The notes: generated by a model from the sequence alone, not told the origin. DNA of 64,000 bases from Streptomyces sp. NBC_01717 (GCF_036248255.1 NZ_CP109178.1:1364001-1428000), one strand, 5' to 3'. Positions 15,152-24,571 are shown, counted from the first letter of the stretch. Numbers and translations are program-made.

Positions 15152-17521
15152 TCAGCCCAGGGCGGGCGGAGCGTCCGCAGGCGAGGTGCCCCATGCCGAG
15201 GGCGCGCTGCCCACGGTGAAGGCGAGCGACCGCGCCGAGCGGATGTCCTCGGTGGTGAGGTACGTACGCGACTGCGCCGCGCCGTCGATGCTCGCCGACT
15301 GGATGTAGCAGTCGGTGTCCGACGTCCCGGGCGCGCTCACGGTGAACGACCCGTGCGGGTAGTAGCGGCGGTCGAGTGAGAGATCGACACGCTCGAACGC
15401 CGGCGTGGACAGGCCCCAGGTGTCGGTGCCGGGCTGGACCGGGAAGACACCGATCGAGGAGAGCACCATCCAGGCGGACATCGTGCCGAGGTCGTCGTTG
15501 CCGGTCATGCCCGTCGGGGCGTCGGTGAAGAGGGTCAGCGCCGCGTGCACCACATCGGTGGTCTTCCACGGCTGCCCGGTGGAGAGATAGGTGTACGGGG
15601 CGATGAGGTCGGGCTCGTTCTGCGGGTTGTACTTGTCTGCGTTGTAGTACGCGTACGGGCCGTTGACCCAGACCTCACGGGCGGTCTTCGCGGGATCGGC
15701 GAGCAGCTTGTCGTACGCGAAAAAGGAGTCGAGCCGCTGGTTGGCGGCGTCCTTCCCGCCGATCAGGCCGACCATGCCGGGCAGGTCCTGCGGCACGAGC
15801 CACTGGTACTGCCAGGACGTGCCCTCGTGGAAGCCCTCGCTCTGTGCCGGGTCGGCGGGGCCGGTGAAGGCTCCCGAGGCGTCGCGGGCACGGAAGAAAC
15901 CGGTCGAGGGGTCGAAGATCTTCCGGTAGTTCTGGGCGCGGTCCTCGTACCGCTTCGCGTCGGCGTCATGGCCGAGGTCACGGGCCATCTCGCCCAGCAT
16001 CGCGTCGGAGAGGGCGTACTCCAGGGTGGCGGAGGCACCGTGGTCGAAGTCGGAGTCACCGGGCTTGGCGTGCGGACGGTCCTTGATGTACGGGGCGAAC
16101 CCGTCCTTCAGATACTGCACGTTGGCTTCGCGGCCGACGGGCGCGGAGTCGGTGGGCGGGACGCCGTCGGCGTTCTTCTTCAGGGCGCGGTACGCCTCTT
16201 CCTCGTATCCCTTCAGCAGCCCCTGCTGATAGGCGTTGGTGAGGAACGGGGTGACGGGGTCGCCGGTCATGATGTTCGTCTCGACCGTGCCGTAGCCCCA
16301 CTTGGGCAGCCAGCCGCTCTCGGCGTCGATCCGCAGGACCGAGATCGCCATGTCACGGGACTCGCGCGGGGCGAGCAGCGAAAGGAGCTGGGCCTGGGTG
16401 CGATAGGTGTCCCAGAGGGACCAGTTCTGGTAGTAGGTGAAGCCCTTGGCGCGGTGGGTCTTCTGGTCCCAGCCGGTGTAGCGGCCGTCGACGTCACTGC
16501 CGACGTTGGGGGCGAGGAAGGAACGGTAGAGCGACGAGTAGAAGGTGCGGCGCAGCTCGTCGCTGCCGCCCTGGGCCTTCACGTCGTCGAGCCGGTCCTC
16601 CCAGGACCGCTGGGCGGCACGTTCGACGCGGTCGAAGCTGCGGCCGCCCTCGGCGCCGAGGTTGAGTGCGGCGCCCTTGGCGTCGACGTAACTCAGGGCC
16701 GTGGTGGCCTCGACGGTGCGGTCCTTGCCGGTGTCGAAGCGCAGCCAGGCGCCGTTGCGCTCACCGGCCGCCGAGGACACCTTCGAACCCTCGGTGACGG
16801 TGTCGCCGTTCCAGGTGCCGGAGGTGGTGAAGGGCCGGTCGAAGCGGGTGATCGTGTAGACGGTGTACGGCTTGGTGTCCTGGCAGAAGCCGCTGCCGGT
16901 GATCGCGGTCCGGACGGTCCGGTTGTCGAGGATCTCCACCTTCGAGGACAGTGTCCGGTGCAGCGACTGGCCGGCGTTGAGCAGGACGTTGGCCTTGTCG
17001 GTGGCAGGGAAGGTGTAGCGCTGCACGCCGGTGCGCCGGGTCGCGGTGAGTTCGGCGTCGATCCCGGTCTTCAGCCCGACCTTGTAGTAGCCGGGGCTCG
17101 CCTTCTCGTCGTCGTGGCTGAACTCCGCCGCGTACTTGGCGTAGTCGGTCTGAGTGATGTCACCGGTGGTGGGCAGTGTCGGCAGATCGCCGCCGAGTCC
17201 GCAACCGACACCGGAGAGATGTACGGCGGAGAAGCCGCGTATGTGGTTCTCGGCGTAGTCGTAGCCGGTGTTGTGGCCGGTGTCCGGGGAGAGCTGCACC
17301 ATGCCGAACGGCACGGACGCACCCGGGTAGGTGTTGCCCTCGTTCTGGGTGCCGATGAACGGGTTGACCAGATCGGTCAGTTGCCCTTCGGCGCGGGGCG
17401 CGGCCTGGGCCGTGGCCCCGGTGGTGAGGACACCGCCGAGGAGCGCGACGGCGGCGAGTGCGGCCGCCGGGCCGCGGAGTCTCGGCCGTGGGGTCCGGTG
17501 CATCCGTGGGATCCGGTGCAT
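15152..17521 (-). CDS. Secreted GH92 alpha-mannosidase
   Basis: The 789-aa protein has a signal peptide (Arg-rich n-region, hydrophobic AAALAAVALLGGVLTTG, cleavage after AQAA) followed directly by a complete GH92 fold: VNPFIGTQNEGNTYPGASVP near residue 53, GYDYAENHIRGFSAVHLSG, and in the catalytic half the STGQPWKTTDV and TGNDDLGTMSAWMVLSSIG motifs with conserved acidic residues. GH92 enzymes are calcium-dependent exo-mannosidases, often alpha-1,2-acting, on N-glycans and yeast mannan. ATG 17521 follows GGAGGAG. The next gene upstream, GH2, lies behind a strong terminator, so GH92 has its own promoter with a LacI-type operator. Confidence 0.92.
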   Translation of the reverse strand: MHRIPRMHRTPRPRLRGPAAALAAVALLGGVLTTGATAQAAPRAEGQLTDLVNPFIGTQNEGNTYPGASVPFGMVQLSPDTGHNTGYDYAENHIRGFSAVHLSGVGCGLGGDLPTLPTTGDITQTDYAKYAAEFSHDDEKASPGYYKVGLKTGIDAELTATRRTGVQRYTFPATDKANVLLNAGQSLHRTLSSKVEILDNRTVRTAITGSGFCQDTKPYTVYTITRFDRPFTTSGTWNGDTVTEGSKVSSAAGERNGAWLRFDTGKDRTVEATTALSYVDAKGAALNLGAEGGRSFDRVERAAQRSWEDRLDDVKAQGGSDELRRTFYSSLYRSFLAPNVGSDVDGRYTGWDQKTHRAKGFTYYQNWSLWDTYRTQAQLLSLLAPRESRDMAISVLRIDAESGWLPKWGYGTVETNIMTGDPVTPFLTNAYQQGLLKGYEEEAYRALKKNADGVPPTDSAPVGREANVQYLKDGFAPYIKDRPHAKPGDSDFDHGASATLEYALSDAMLGEMARDLGHDADAKRYEDRAQNYRKIFDPSTGFFRARDASGAFTGPADPAQSEGFHEGTSWQYQWLVPQDLPGMVGLIGGKDAANQRLDSFFAYDKLLADPAKTAREVWVNGPYAYYNADKYNPQNEPDLIAPYTYLSTGQPWKTTDVVHAALTLFTDAPTGMTGNDDLGTMSAWMVLSSIGVFPVQPGTDTWGLSTPAFERVDLSLDRRYYPHGSFTVSAPGTSDTDCYIQSASIDGAAQSRTYLTTEDIRSARSLAFTVGSAPSAWGTSPADAPPALG

Positions 17522-17538
17522 GGGGGTACTCCTCCTTG

Positions 17539-17590
17539 GACAACGTTGTCAGAGCGCGATCATTCTTGGTTCCCTCGTGATCCGCGTCAA
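17539..17590 (-). promoter_or_regulatory. GH92 promoter with LacI-type operator
   Basis: On the minus strand TTGACG (17590-17585), 17 bp, AAGAAT (17567-17562). The perfect palindrome GACAACGTTGTC lies at 17539-17550, just past the expected transcription start and abutting the ribosome binding site. This is the usual geometry of LacI-family repression in Streptomyces sugar genes. Confidence 0.6.
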
Positions 17591-17606
17591 GGGTTCGGAC
17601 GCGAAC

Positions 17607-17642
17607 GCTCCGGTCCGCCCCGGGCAGGGGGCGGACCGGAGC
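17607..17642 (-). terminator. Terminator after GH2 gene
   Basis: A perfect 15-bp stem (GCTCCGGTCCGCCCC / GGGGCGGACCGGAGC) with a GGGCAG loop begins 12 bases past the GH2 stop. It separates GH2 from GH92 transcription. Confidence 0.8.
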
Positions 17643-17653
17643 ACTGTGACAGG

Positions 17654-20257
17654 TCAGGCGGTGGGGCATCCCGCCACGACCGGGTTGGACGCGTCGCGGA
17701 TGAGCGCGTCCTGCGCCGCCTTGATCCGCTTCACGTCGGGCTTGACGATCCGCCGGTCGTAGGTGAGCAGTCCGTTCAACTCGCCCTCCACGTCCGAGAT
17801 CTGGGTGTAGACGGCGCCGTTGCTGCCCTTGCAGGCGAGCTTCCGTACCTCGTCGAGCTTGGCGAGATAGTCATCGGTGTAGGTCGACTGGTCGACCGCG
17901 ATGTACGACTGCTGCACGGCCCAGGCGTGGCCCGGCACCGCCAGGCCCAGTCCGCCGTACTCGCCGCTGACCAGGGCGCGTTGCCCGTCCGGCGCGGGCA
18001 GGGCCGGGCTCGGGTAGCCGTGCTCGTCGATGATGTCCCCGGTGCCTCCGTCGACGCCCAGGTTGATGCCCGACATGCTGTTGACCAGCCGGGTCGGGTC
18101 CCAGGACTTCGCCTGGTCGGCGATGCGGGCCTCGTCGTACTGGCCCCAGCCCTCGTTGAACGTGACCCACATGACGACGGACGGGTGGTTGTAGTGTTCG
18201 TCGATCATCTCCTTCATCTCGTGCTCGTACTCGGCACGGGCGGCGGCGGACGGGTTGACAGTGTTCATCGCCGGCATGTCCTGCCAGACCAGCAGGCCCA
18301 GCCTGTCCGCCCAGTAGAACCAGCGGTCGGGCTCCACCTTGATGTGCTTGCGCACGGAGTTGAACCCCATCGCCTTGTGCATCTTCAGGTCGTACGCGAG
18401 TGCCTCGTCGGTGGGCGCGGTGTGCAGTCCGTCGGGCCAGAAGCCCTGGTCGAGCGTGGCCATCAGGAAGACCGGCTTGCCGTTGAGGACGGTGCGCGGG
18501 GTGCCGTTCACCTTCTCCACGGCGATCGACCGCATCCCGAAGTAACTGCCGACCCGGTCGGAGCCGACGGAGACCTTCAACTGGTAGAGGTGCGGGTCGT
18601 TCGCGGACCACAGATGCGGGTCCGGCACGCGCACGTCCAGCGCCGATCCGGTGCGGCCGGTGGCCGTCCCGACCTTGCGCTTCCCGTCGTACACGGTTGC
18701 CGTGACCGGCACCCCGTCACGTACCCCGTGCACCTCGACGGCGACCTTCTCGCCCTGGACGTCAGGGGTGAGCTTCAGTGAGTCGGCGTGATCGGTGGCC
18801 ACCGGCTCCATCCACACGGTCTGCCAGATGCCGGACGACGGGGTGTACCAGATGCCGCTCGGGTCGAGGCGCTGCTTGCCCATCGGCGGGTTCTCCCCGT
18901 CGGCGGCGTCGGTCGGATCGTAGACGCCGACGATCAGCTCCTGGGTCCGCCCCGGCTTCAGGGCATCGGTGATGTCGGCGCTGAACTTGTCGTAGCCGCC
19001 CTTGTGTTCGGCGACCTTGTGCCCGTTGACATACACCTCGGACTGCCAGTCGACGGCCCCGAAGTTCAGCTGCAGCCGCTTGCCCTGACCGACCTTCCAC
19101 CCCTCGGGAACGGTGAAGGTGCGGCGGTACCACATGCGGTCCTCGTGCCGTTCGAGGCCGGAGAGCTGCGACTCCACCGGATACGGCACGAGGATCTTCT
19201 CGCCGAGCTTCCTGCCGACCGGGGGCTGCTCCCCCGCCTTCGCCGCGGCGAACTCCCAGGAACCGTTGAGGTTCTGCCAGTTGTCGCGGGTGAGCTGCGG
19301 CCTCGGGTACTCGGGCAGCGCGTTGTGCGGTCCGATCTTGTCGGCCCACTTCGTACGGAGCTCGTACGTCGAGTGGTTGGGCCCGCTGGACCAGAAGGCT
19401 CCGACGGCCTTGCCGTCCTGGCCCGTCAGCCCGCCCTGGCCGTCGTAGCGGATGTCGGCGAGTCCGTTGGCGTCGCCGGCCTTGTTCCCGACGACCGGTT
19501 CCTTGAGCGCGACGGTGAGGCTGCGCGGGTCGGCGGGATCGGCCTTGATGGCCCCGAGCGGCCACGTCGCACCGCCGATGACGGCATCGAGGTGGTTGGT
19601 GAGTCCGTCGGGCAGGGCCGCGAGCTTCTGGGCGAAGTCGAGCTTGAGAGTGCGGCCGTCGGCGAGGACGGTGGCACCGATGGCCCCGTCGTAGGCGAAG
19701 TCGTCCGGCAACCGGAAGGCGGACTGCGGCACGGGCTCCTTGGTGCCACCGGGCTCGGTCCACTTGAGGTGCAGGTTGGACCCGCCGAAGTGTTCGAAGT
19801 ACTCGACCTTGAAGTCGTAGGCCTTGCCCGCGGTCAGCTCGACCGGCTGCGAGGTCTGTTCCTTCTCCCAGTCGTCGACCCAGTGGTCGACGACCGGCTT
19901 TCCGTCGATCCAGAGACGGAACCCGTTGTCCCCGATCATCGAGAAGACATGGGAACCGGTCTTCTCCGGCACGATCTTCCCGGTCCACCGGATGCTGGCG
20001 TCGTCGGCCTGCCCGGTGGCCGAGCTCAGCCGCGATTCGAGGCTGGGGAAGTCGATGTCCGGATCGAATCCGGTGGCCTTCAACTGCCCGAAGTCGAAGG
20101 CCCCTGGGGCGGACTGGGTGTAGTACTCGCCCTTCAGACCGTGCACCTCGGCGGTGTCGCCGGGGTCCGGGGCTGCGGATGCGGCAGGCACACCGGACAG
20201 CCCGGCGGCGCCGAGAGCGACGGCGAGAAGCAGGACGACTTTCTTTCTGATGCGCAC
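17654..20257 (-). CDS. Secreted PA14-GH2 glycoside hydrolase
   Basis: The 867-aa protein has a Sec signal (VRIRKKVVLLLAVALGAAGL, cleavage after ASA), a PA14 domain (about residues 35-170: LKGEYYT ... IRWTGKI ... KVEYFEHFGGSNLHLKW), then a GH2 sugar-binding domain, an immunoglobulin-like domain and a TIM barrel. The acid/base is the Glu of FNEGWGQYD and the likely nucleophile the Glu of SGEYGG. GH2 covers beta-galactosidase, beta-glucuronidase and beta-mannosidase; the neighbouring GH92 makes mannosides or N-glycans possible, but the substrate is not readable. GTG 20257 follows AAGGAGGATCC. Confidence 0.87.
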   Translation of the reverse strand: MRIRKKVVLLLAVALGAAGLSGVPAASAAPDPGDTAEVHGLKGEYYTQSAPGAFDFGQLKATGFDPDIDFPSLESRLSSATGQADDASIRWTGKIVPEKTGSHVFSMIGDNGFRLWIDGKPVVDHWVDDWEKEQTSQPVELTAGKAYDFKVEYFEHFGGSNLHLKWTEPGGTKEPVPQSAFRLPDDFAYDGAIGATVLADGRTLKLDFAQKLAALPDGLTNHLDAVIGGATWPLGAIKADPADPRSLTVALKEPVVGNKAGDANGLADIRYDGQGGLTGQDGKAVGAFWSSGPNHSTYELRTKWADKIGPHNALPEYPRPQLTRDNWQNLNGSWEFAAAKAGEQPPVGRKLGEKILVPYPVESQLSGLERHEDRMWYRRTFTVPEGWKVGQGKRLQLNFGAVDWQSEVYVNGHKVAEHKGGYDKFSADITDALKPGRTQELIVGVYDPTDAADGENPPMGKQRLDPSGIWYTPSSGIWQTVWMEPVATDHADSLKLTPDVQGEKVAVEVHGVRDGVPVTATVYDGKRKVGTATGRTGSALDVRVPDPHLWSANDPHLYQLKVSVGSDRVGSYFGMRSIAVEKVNGTPRTVLNGKPVFLMATLDQGFWPDGLHTAPTDEALAYDLKMHKAMGFNSVRKHIKVEPDRWFYWADRLGLLVWQDMPAMNTVNPSAAARAEYEHEMKEMIDEHYNHPSVVMWVTFNEGWGQYDEARIADQAKSWDPTRLVNSMSGINLGVDGGTGDIIDEHGYPSPALPAPDGQRALVSGEYGGLGLAVPGHAWAVQQSYIAVDQSTYTDDYLAKLDEVRKLACKGSNGAVYTQISDVEGELNGLLTYDRRIVKPDVKRIKAAQDALIRDASNPVVAGCPTA

Positions 20258-20303
20258 GGATCCTCCTTGATGAGGAAGGGTGGCGGCTCGTTGCAACAGG
20301 ATG

Positions 20304-20315
20304 TACAACGTTGGA
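20304..20315. promoter_or_regulatory. Half-conserved LacI-type operator upstream of GH2
   Basis: TACAACGTTGGA contains the 8-bp palindromic core CAACGTTG of the GH92 operator, 47 bases upstream of the GH2 start. The flanks are less symmetrical. I could not place a convincing -35/-10 pair. Confidence 0.35.
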
Positions 20316-20603
20316 AGGAATGACAGTTGGCATGACAGCACGACTCCCGTTCCACTGTCCAGGTGCATGACAGCCCGAAGGAGAAGGCCGGAGGGAAGCC
20401 TCGGAACGCCAGCGACGGACCGGCCGGCAAGATGGCCGCGCCGCGTTCTGGCCTGCGCATTCCTGGCCGCCGGCACCTCGCCGTCCCGGGCTGACGCAAA
20501 CGCCGCCCACGCGGTCCGGTCCCGCTCCTCCCGGCGTCGCGGCCGACGCCGCCGAGCGGAAACGGCGTCACCTCGGCGGAAGATCAGGCGTGTCGGGGCC
20601 GTG

Positions 20604-20622
20604 GCCGGGGCGAGGCCCCGGC
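20604..20622 (-). terminator. Terminator at the end of the epimerase gene
   Basis: GCCGGGGC / GCCCCGGC, 8-bp stem, GAG loop, directly adjacent to the stop codon at 20623-20625. Confidence 0.55.
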
Positions 20623-21567
20623 TCAGTTCCTGTTGCCTGCGCGCAGCCATGCGATGTAGTCGCCGACGGCTCGCTCGGTGTCGTACTCGGCCTGGTGGCC
20701 GGTGTCCTCCTGGAGACGGCTGATGTCGAGGACCAGGTGCGGTGCATCGCCTCCGGTGGGAAGGTCGAGCTGGGCGTCGGGAACCACCTTCCTGATCGCT
20801 TCGACGAGCTGGACGTTGGTCGTGGCTCGGCCGGAGCCGACGTTGTACGTGCGGTGGTTCAGCTTGCCCGCGAGCTGGAGGAGAGCGATCGCCCGCCCGG
20901 TGTCCTTCACATAGTTGAGGTCGAGCCCGTCCTCGGCGAAGGCCGGCCCCACGAGGTGGGAGAGGTCCGGGGCGGTGCCGCGGGCGGCAGCGTGGACGAG
21001 GGCGGGCGCGGCGAAGAACGGATCGGGATGGCCGAGCGGGCCCCAGGTACCGGAGACGCGATAGTTGACGATGTCGATACCCGTGGTGTCCGCGAGGAAT
21101 CCGCCCAGCAGTTCGCCGACCTTCTTGAAGGTCGGTATCGAGACGAGTGCGCTCATCGGCAGCGGAGCGTCCTCGCGCAGCGGCCCTTCGTTCCTGGCGC
21201 CGAAGTAGACCCCGATCGTGCTGGCGACGCCCAGACGCCGCACCCCCCACTCCTGCGCCGCCTGCGCGATGTTCAGCAGCCCGTCAAGCGCCTGCCGTGT
21301 CGCCTCGACCGGCGCGTCGGGGACAGGAGGCCAGGGATAAGACCCCGCCAGGTGCACGATGCCCGTGATGTCGTGGCGGTGGCCGATCGCGAGCAGGGCT
21401 TCGCGATCGGCGACGTCCGCCTGCTCCACCTCCACCCGCGCTCCAGCGAGTACGGGCGGGAGTTGACGGGCACGGCGTTGGACCACAACGCAGTCTTCGC
21501 CCAGGTCGAGCAGCGCTCGCACGGTGTGGGATCCGATGAAGCCGAAACCTCCGGTGACGAGGATCAT
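20623..21567 (-). CDS. NAD-dependent epimerase/dehydratase (extended SDR)
   Basis: The 314-aa protein begins MILVTGGFGFIGSHTVRALL, the TGxxGxxG Rossmann motif of extended SDRs. The acidic residue after the second beta strand is replaced by QRR, which favours NADP(H). GIVHLAGSYPWP corresponds to the H-A-A/G segment. The catalytic Tyr of YxxxK appears shifted or replaced (VGELLGGFLADTTG follows PTFKK), so the reaction is uncertain: nucleoside-sugar epimerase or dihydroflavonol-reductase-like. ATG 21567 is chosen for AGGAAGGA at good spacing. It is separated from the upstream hydrolase gene by about 215 bases with a palindrome, so it may have its own promoter. Confidence 0.75.
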   Translation of the reverse strand: MILVTGGFGFIGSHTVRALLDLGEDCVVVQRRARQLPPVLAGARVEVEQADVADREALLAIGHRHDITGIVHLAGSYPWPPVPDAPVEATRQALDGLLNIAQAAQEWGVRRLGVASTIGVYFGARNEGPLREDAPLPMSALVSIPTFKKVGELLGGFLADTTGIDIVNYRVSGTWGPLGHPDPFFAAPALVHAAARGTAPDLSHLVGPAFAEDGLDLNYVKDTGRAIALLQLAGKLNHRTYNVGSGRATTNVQLVEAIRKVVPDAQLDLPTGGDAPHLVLDISRLQEDTGHQAEYDTERAVGDYIAWLRAGNRN

Positions 21568-21723
21568 CGCGTGTCCTTCCTGTAGCAATCCTGATCGTCA
21601 GCGGTGCCGACGATTCCGGCGAACGACCGCCGGGGGTATCTGCTGGAACATGAGCGGGCGGGCGTGGCCGAGCTGGGCGACGCCACGCTCGAACCGCTCG
21701 GCGTCGCCTCAGAGTTGGTCGGT

Positions 21724-21745
21724 GCCGGTCCGCCATGGCGGACCG
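21724..21745 (-). terminator. 22-bp perfect palindrome after hydrolase gene
   Basis: CCGGTCCGCCA / TGGCGGACCGG is a perfect, loop-free palindrome 38 bases past the hydrolase stop. It is most likely a terminator; an operator for the downstream epimerase gene is the alternative. Confidence 0.45.
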
Positions 21746-21782
21746 GGCCTGCCGGCGCCCGTGAGGCTCGGAAGCAGGTTGC

Positions 21783-22724
21783 TTACTTGCTCTGCAGCTT
21801 CCCCAGCGGGTTGGGGTCTTCCTCCAGTGCGGCGGCCGCCGCCCGCCAGCCGGTGTCCTCGGGGTAGAGGGCGCTGCGCAGGAAGACCGTGGTGAGTTGC
21901 TGGATCAGGGCGACGCGTGCGGGGCTCTCGTCCGTCGTCTCGGCGACCTCGTACCCGGCGATTCCCCCGAGCGAGTGCTCGGCGCCGAGCAGCGTGAGCA
22001 GGCTCTTGCTTCCGGGGCTGCAGGTGTAGGGGTCGGTGAACCAGTCCGGTCCGCGAGTGGACAGGTGGGACTGGTCGTTGTCCCCGGCGACGATGAGAGC
22101 CGACGTGGTCATCCTGTCGAAGGACGGCCTCATGAAAGGGAAGTTCTCGGCGGCGAATGGGGTCAGGTCGTCGCCCAGGCCGGTCAACGCGAGCAGTACA
22201 CCCGCCTTGACCCGGGCATCGGACATGTCCTCTCGGGGAACGCCATCGGAGTCCAGGACACGCGCACCCAGCAGCGTGCTCGCCGTCTGGGCTCCCCATG
22301 AGTGGCCGGCCACAGCGATGCGGTCGTGGTCGAGGCGCCCGGCGAGGCCCGGCGCGGAAGCTTCCAGAATGTCGAGTCCGTCCAGTACACACGTGAGGTC
22401 CTCGATGCGGAAGCGCCAGATCCGCGGCGTGCGGGGGTCCTCGGCGGCGAGGCCGAGCGTCCTGGAGTCGAGGTGGGTGGGCTGCAGGACCACAAAGCCG
22501 CGAGCGGCCCAGAAGTCCGCCAGCGGGGCGTAGCCGTTCATCGACCAGCCGAAGCCGTGCGAGAAGACGATGACGGGCAGATCTCCGCCGGTCGCGGGGG
22601 CGGACACGCGGACATGGAGGTCCTCACCGCGACCGGGGGCGGACAGGACGACCGGCTTCGCGGATACCACCGTGGTGGGCGCACCCGCCGTCTTCTGCGC
22701 GTTCGCGGTTTTCGAGTCGGGCAT
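21783..22724 (-). CDS. Alpha/beta hydrolase (dienelactone hydrolase/PAF-AH-like)
   Basis: The 313-aa cytosolic protein has the alpha/beta hydrolase landmarks: DLPVIVFSHGFGWSMNGY (oxyanion-hole segment), the nucleophile elbow IAVAGHSWGAQTAS (Ser in GHSWG), an acid loop around LIVAGDNDQSHLS and a late His in LLGAEHSLGGI. There is no signal peptide. Substrate is unknown; the family includes esterases and chlorophyllase-like enzymes. It is transcribed divergently from a TetR gene across a promoter (TTGCAA, 17 bp, TATTGT) covered by a large inverted repeat, so it is the probable direct target of that repressor. Confidence 0.8.
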   Translation of the reverse strand: MPDSKTANAQKTAGAPTTVVSAKPVVLSAPGRGEDLHVRVSAPATGGDLPVIVFSHGFGWSMNGYAPLADFWAARGFVVLQPTHLDSRTLGLAAEDPRTPRIWRFRIEDLTCVLDGLDILEASAPGLAGRLDHDRIAVAGHSWGAQTASTLLGARVLDSDGVPREDMSDARVKAGVLLALTGLGDDLTPFAAENFPFMRPSFDRMTTSALIVAGDNDQSHLSTRGPDWFTDPYTCSPGSKSLLTLLGAEHSLGGIAGYEVAETTDESPARVALIQQLTTVFLRSALYPEDTGWRAAAAALEEDPNPLGKLQSK

Positions 22725-22946
22725 GGAAGTGCCTTCCGTTCGGTTCGGTGCCTTCGCACTCTCGGGTTCGGTGGGGCCGGCGGCCGGTGGCGCCGCAGGC
22801 CGGGCAGAGTGGGGAGCGAGGAGCGTTTCTCATGCGGAACCACATCGACGCGGGTGCCGACCTCGCGCGCTCTTCCCATCCGGGTGGAGCGTGATCGCGA
22901 CAGCGGCCTGGTGTACCGCTCCCGGTTCTGCCATCATGAGCAAAAC

Positions 22947-22992
22947 GGAACGTTGCTCCGTTAACAATACGGAGCACTGTTCCGCTTTGCAA
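22947..22992. promoter_or_regulatory. TetR operator over divergent promoters
   Basis: Arms GGAACNNTGCTCCGT and ACGGAGCANNGTTCC form a 37-bp inverted repeat (22947-22983). Minus-strand promoter for the hydrolase: TTGCAA (22992-22987), 17 bp, TATTGT (22969-22964). A weaker plus-strand pair, TTGCTC (22953) and ACTGTT (22976), could serve the TetR gene. One repressor would silence both. Confidence 0.65.
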
Positions 22993-23014
22993 GACCTACG
23001 GAAGGAGTGCCGCG

Positions 23015-23605
23015 GTGGACGACAGCGGCCAGGGCCCGGGAAGCTCAGCCAGGTCCAAGCGCAAGGACGCCCGGCGCAACCAGCAGACCCTGCTGGACGC
23101 GGCCGCCGCGGTCTTCGTCGCCTCGGGCGTGGAAGCGCCGGTGCGCGACATCGCGGCCAAGGCCGGCGTCGGGATGGGCACGATCTACCGTCACTTCCCC
23201 ACCCGGGCGGACCTCGTCATCGCCGTCTACCGCCACCAGGTCGACGCCTGCGCCGAGGCCGGCCCGGCCCTGCTGGCGGCAAGCCCGACACCCCATGCAG
23301 CCCTGGGACGGTGGATCGACCTCTTCGTCGACTTCCTGGTCACCAAACACGGCCTGGCCGCCGCGATGCAGGGGGACGGCACCGGCTTCGAGACGCTGCA
23401 CGCCTACTTCCTCGACCGCCTCCTGCCGGTGTGCACCCAGCTCCTCGAAGCTGCCGCTGCCTCGGGCGAGATCCACTCCGACCTGGACGCCTATCAACTC
23501 ATGCGCGGCATCGGAAACCTCTGTATCGGTGCCGAGAGCGACCCGCGCTACGACGTGCGCCGACTGGTCGCACTCCTCGTCGCAGGACTACGCCGGCCGT
23601 GCTGA
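23015..23605 (+). CDS. TetR-family transcriptional repressor
   Basis: The 196-aa protein has the TetR N-terminal three-helix HTH: RRNQQTLLDAAAAVFVASGV, then APVRDIAAKAGVGMGTIYRHFPTRADLVIAVYRHQ (about residues 22-75), followed by a helical ligand domain. The start is GTG at 23015 with GAAGGAG upstream. It is divergent from the alpha/beta hydrolase, with a 37-bp inverted repeat between them. By the usual logic of this family it represses itself and the hydrolase, and a small hydrophobic ligand relieves repression. The ligand is unknown. Confidence 0.88.
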   Translation: MDDSGQGPGSSARSKRKDARRNQQTLLDAAAAVFVASGVEAPVRDIAAKAGVGMGTIYRHFPTRADLVIAVYRHQVDACAEAGPALLAASPTPHAALGRWIDLFVDFLVTKHGLAAAMQGDGTGFETLHAYFLDRLLPVCTQLLEAAAASGEIHSDLDAYQLMRGIGNLCIGAESDPRYDVRRLVALLVAGLRRPC

Positions 23606-23632
23606 CCGTGACGCTCCCGAATGACGGAGTCC

Positions 23633-24346
23633 TCACGTGAACGGTTCTGTCCCGGAGCGTGATCCTGGCCGGCGGTCGAGGACGCAGTCTCCGCAGAGGC
23701 CGGCGCCCGGGCACCGGTAGTAGAGGCAACAGCTGTTCCTGCGGAATGCCGGGGTGTGCGGAGTCCCGGTGGTCCGCAGGTCCGGGTGGTCGAAGAGTTC
23801 GGCGGCCAGGGTGCGGGCCCGGTGCGCTGCGTCGGGGCGATGGTGGGCCCGGGCCCAGGTGATCAGCTCGCGCAGCGCTCCGGCCAGGGCCGAACCCGCA
23901 TTGCCCCACAGCAGCCGGGGTGCGATGTGTCCGTCCCGCTGGACCGCCGCCGCGAGCGGTACGAGATGGCCGTACTGGACGCACTCGCGGATGCGGTCCG
24001 CGGTGCCCGGGAGCGTGTCCGCGGAGTCGAGCCACAGGTCGTCCGGCGCGGAGTGCTGCGGATCCCAGTGGAGTGCCGCCGGGGTGAGATCCGGGAAGCG
24101 GCCGGAGAGGACGGCCGGTCCCAGGGCGATCGACCAGAGGCGGGCGGCCAGCCCCAGGTGCGCGACGGACGCGGCGACCCTGCGCTCGGGGGTACGGAGC
24201 CGGGCGGCAACGGTGTCGATGCGGGCCGTGAGCGGTGCCGTCTCCCCCGCGTACAGGAGGGCGAGCGAGCGGTGCGCGCCGCCGGGCACCGGTGTTCTGC
24301 GCAGGGCGAAGAATCCGCCCACCGACGCCGCCCCGGCCTGCTCCAT
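23633..24346 (-). CDS. FhuF-like (2Fe-2S) protein
   Basis: The 237-aa protein ends with CC, ten residues, then CxxC (NSCCLYYRCPGAGLCGDCVL), the 2Fe-2S ligand pattern of FhuF-type ferric-siderophore reductases. The rest is an Ala/Leu-rich helical region with LPGTADRIRECVQYGHLVPLA, typical of actinobacterial members. It probably reduces Fe(III)-siderophore in the cytosol. ATG 24346 is taken for AAGGAG six bases upstream; longer in-frame starts lack this. No siderophore transporter is adjacent, and I see no clear iron-box upstream. Confidence 0.75.
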   Translation of the reverse strand: MEQAGAASVGGFFALRRTPVPGGAHRSLALLYAGETAPLTARIDTVAARLRTPERRVAASVAHLGLAARLWSIALGPAVLSGRFPDLTPAALHWDPQHSAPDDLWLDSADTLPGTADRIRECVQYGHLVPLAAAVQRDGHIAPRLLWGNAGSALAGALRELITWARAHHRPDAAHRARTLAAELFDHPDLRTTGTPHTPAFRRNSCCLYYRCPGAGLCGDCVLDRRPGSRSGTEPFT

Positions 24347-24571
24347 GCGCTGCTCCTTCACGGGCTCCCCCGGCCACTCGTAGTGACGACCCGGCCACCC
24401 CTGGGCGCCGCGTCCCAACGTTCACCGTAGCCGCGGAGGTGATCGTCCTGAGTCTCGGCAGCGAGAGGACTACCGTCGGTAGGAGGACACAAAAACCACC
24501 CCCCTACTACCAAAGCAGTACGTCGGAACGCCGTCTCAGGGACGACGACGCGACGGCTTTGAAGGGCCATC

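Larger units (their letters stand above)
20258..20622. other. Intergenic region between GH2 and epimerase genes
   Basis: Holds the GH2 upstream region (CAACGTTG core and several TGACAG/CATGACAG repeats at 20321-20370) and, at 20604-20622, the epimerase terminator. The frames through 20380-20600 are Arg/Pro/Ser-rich and look like non-coding G+C-rich sequence. Confidence 0.4.
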
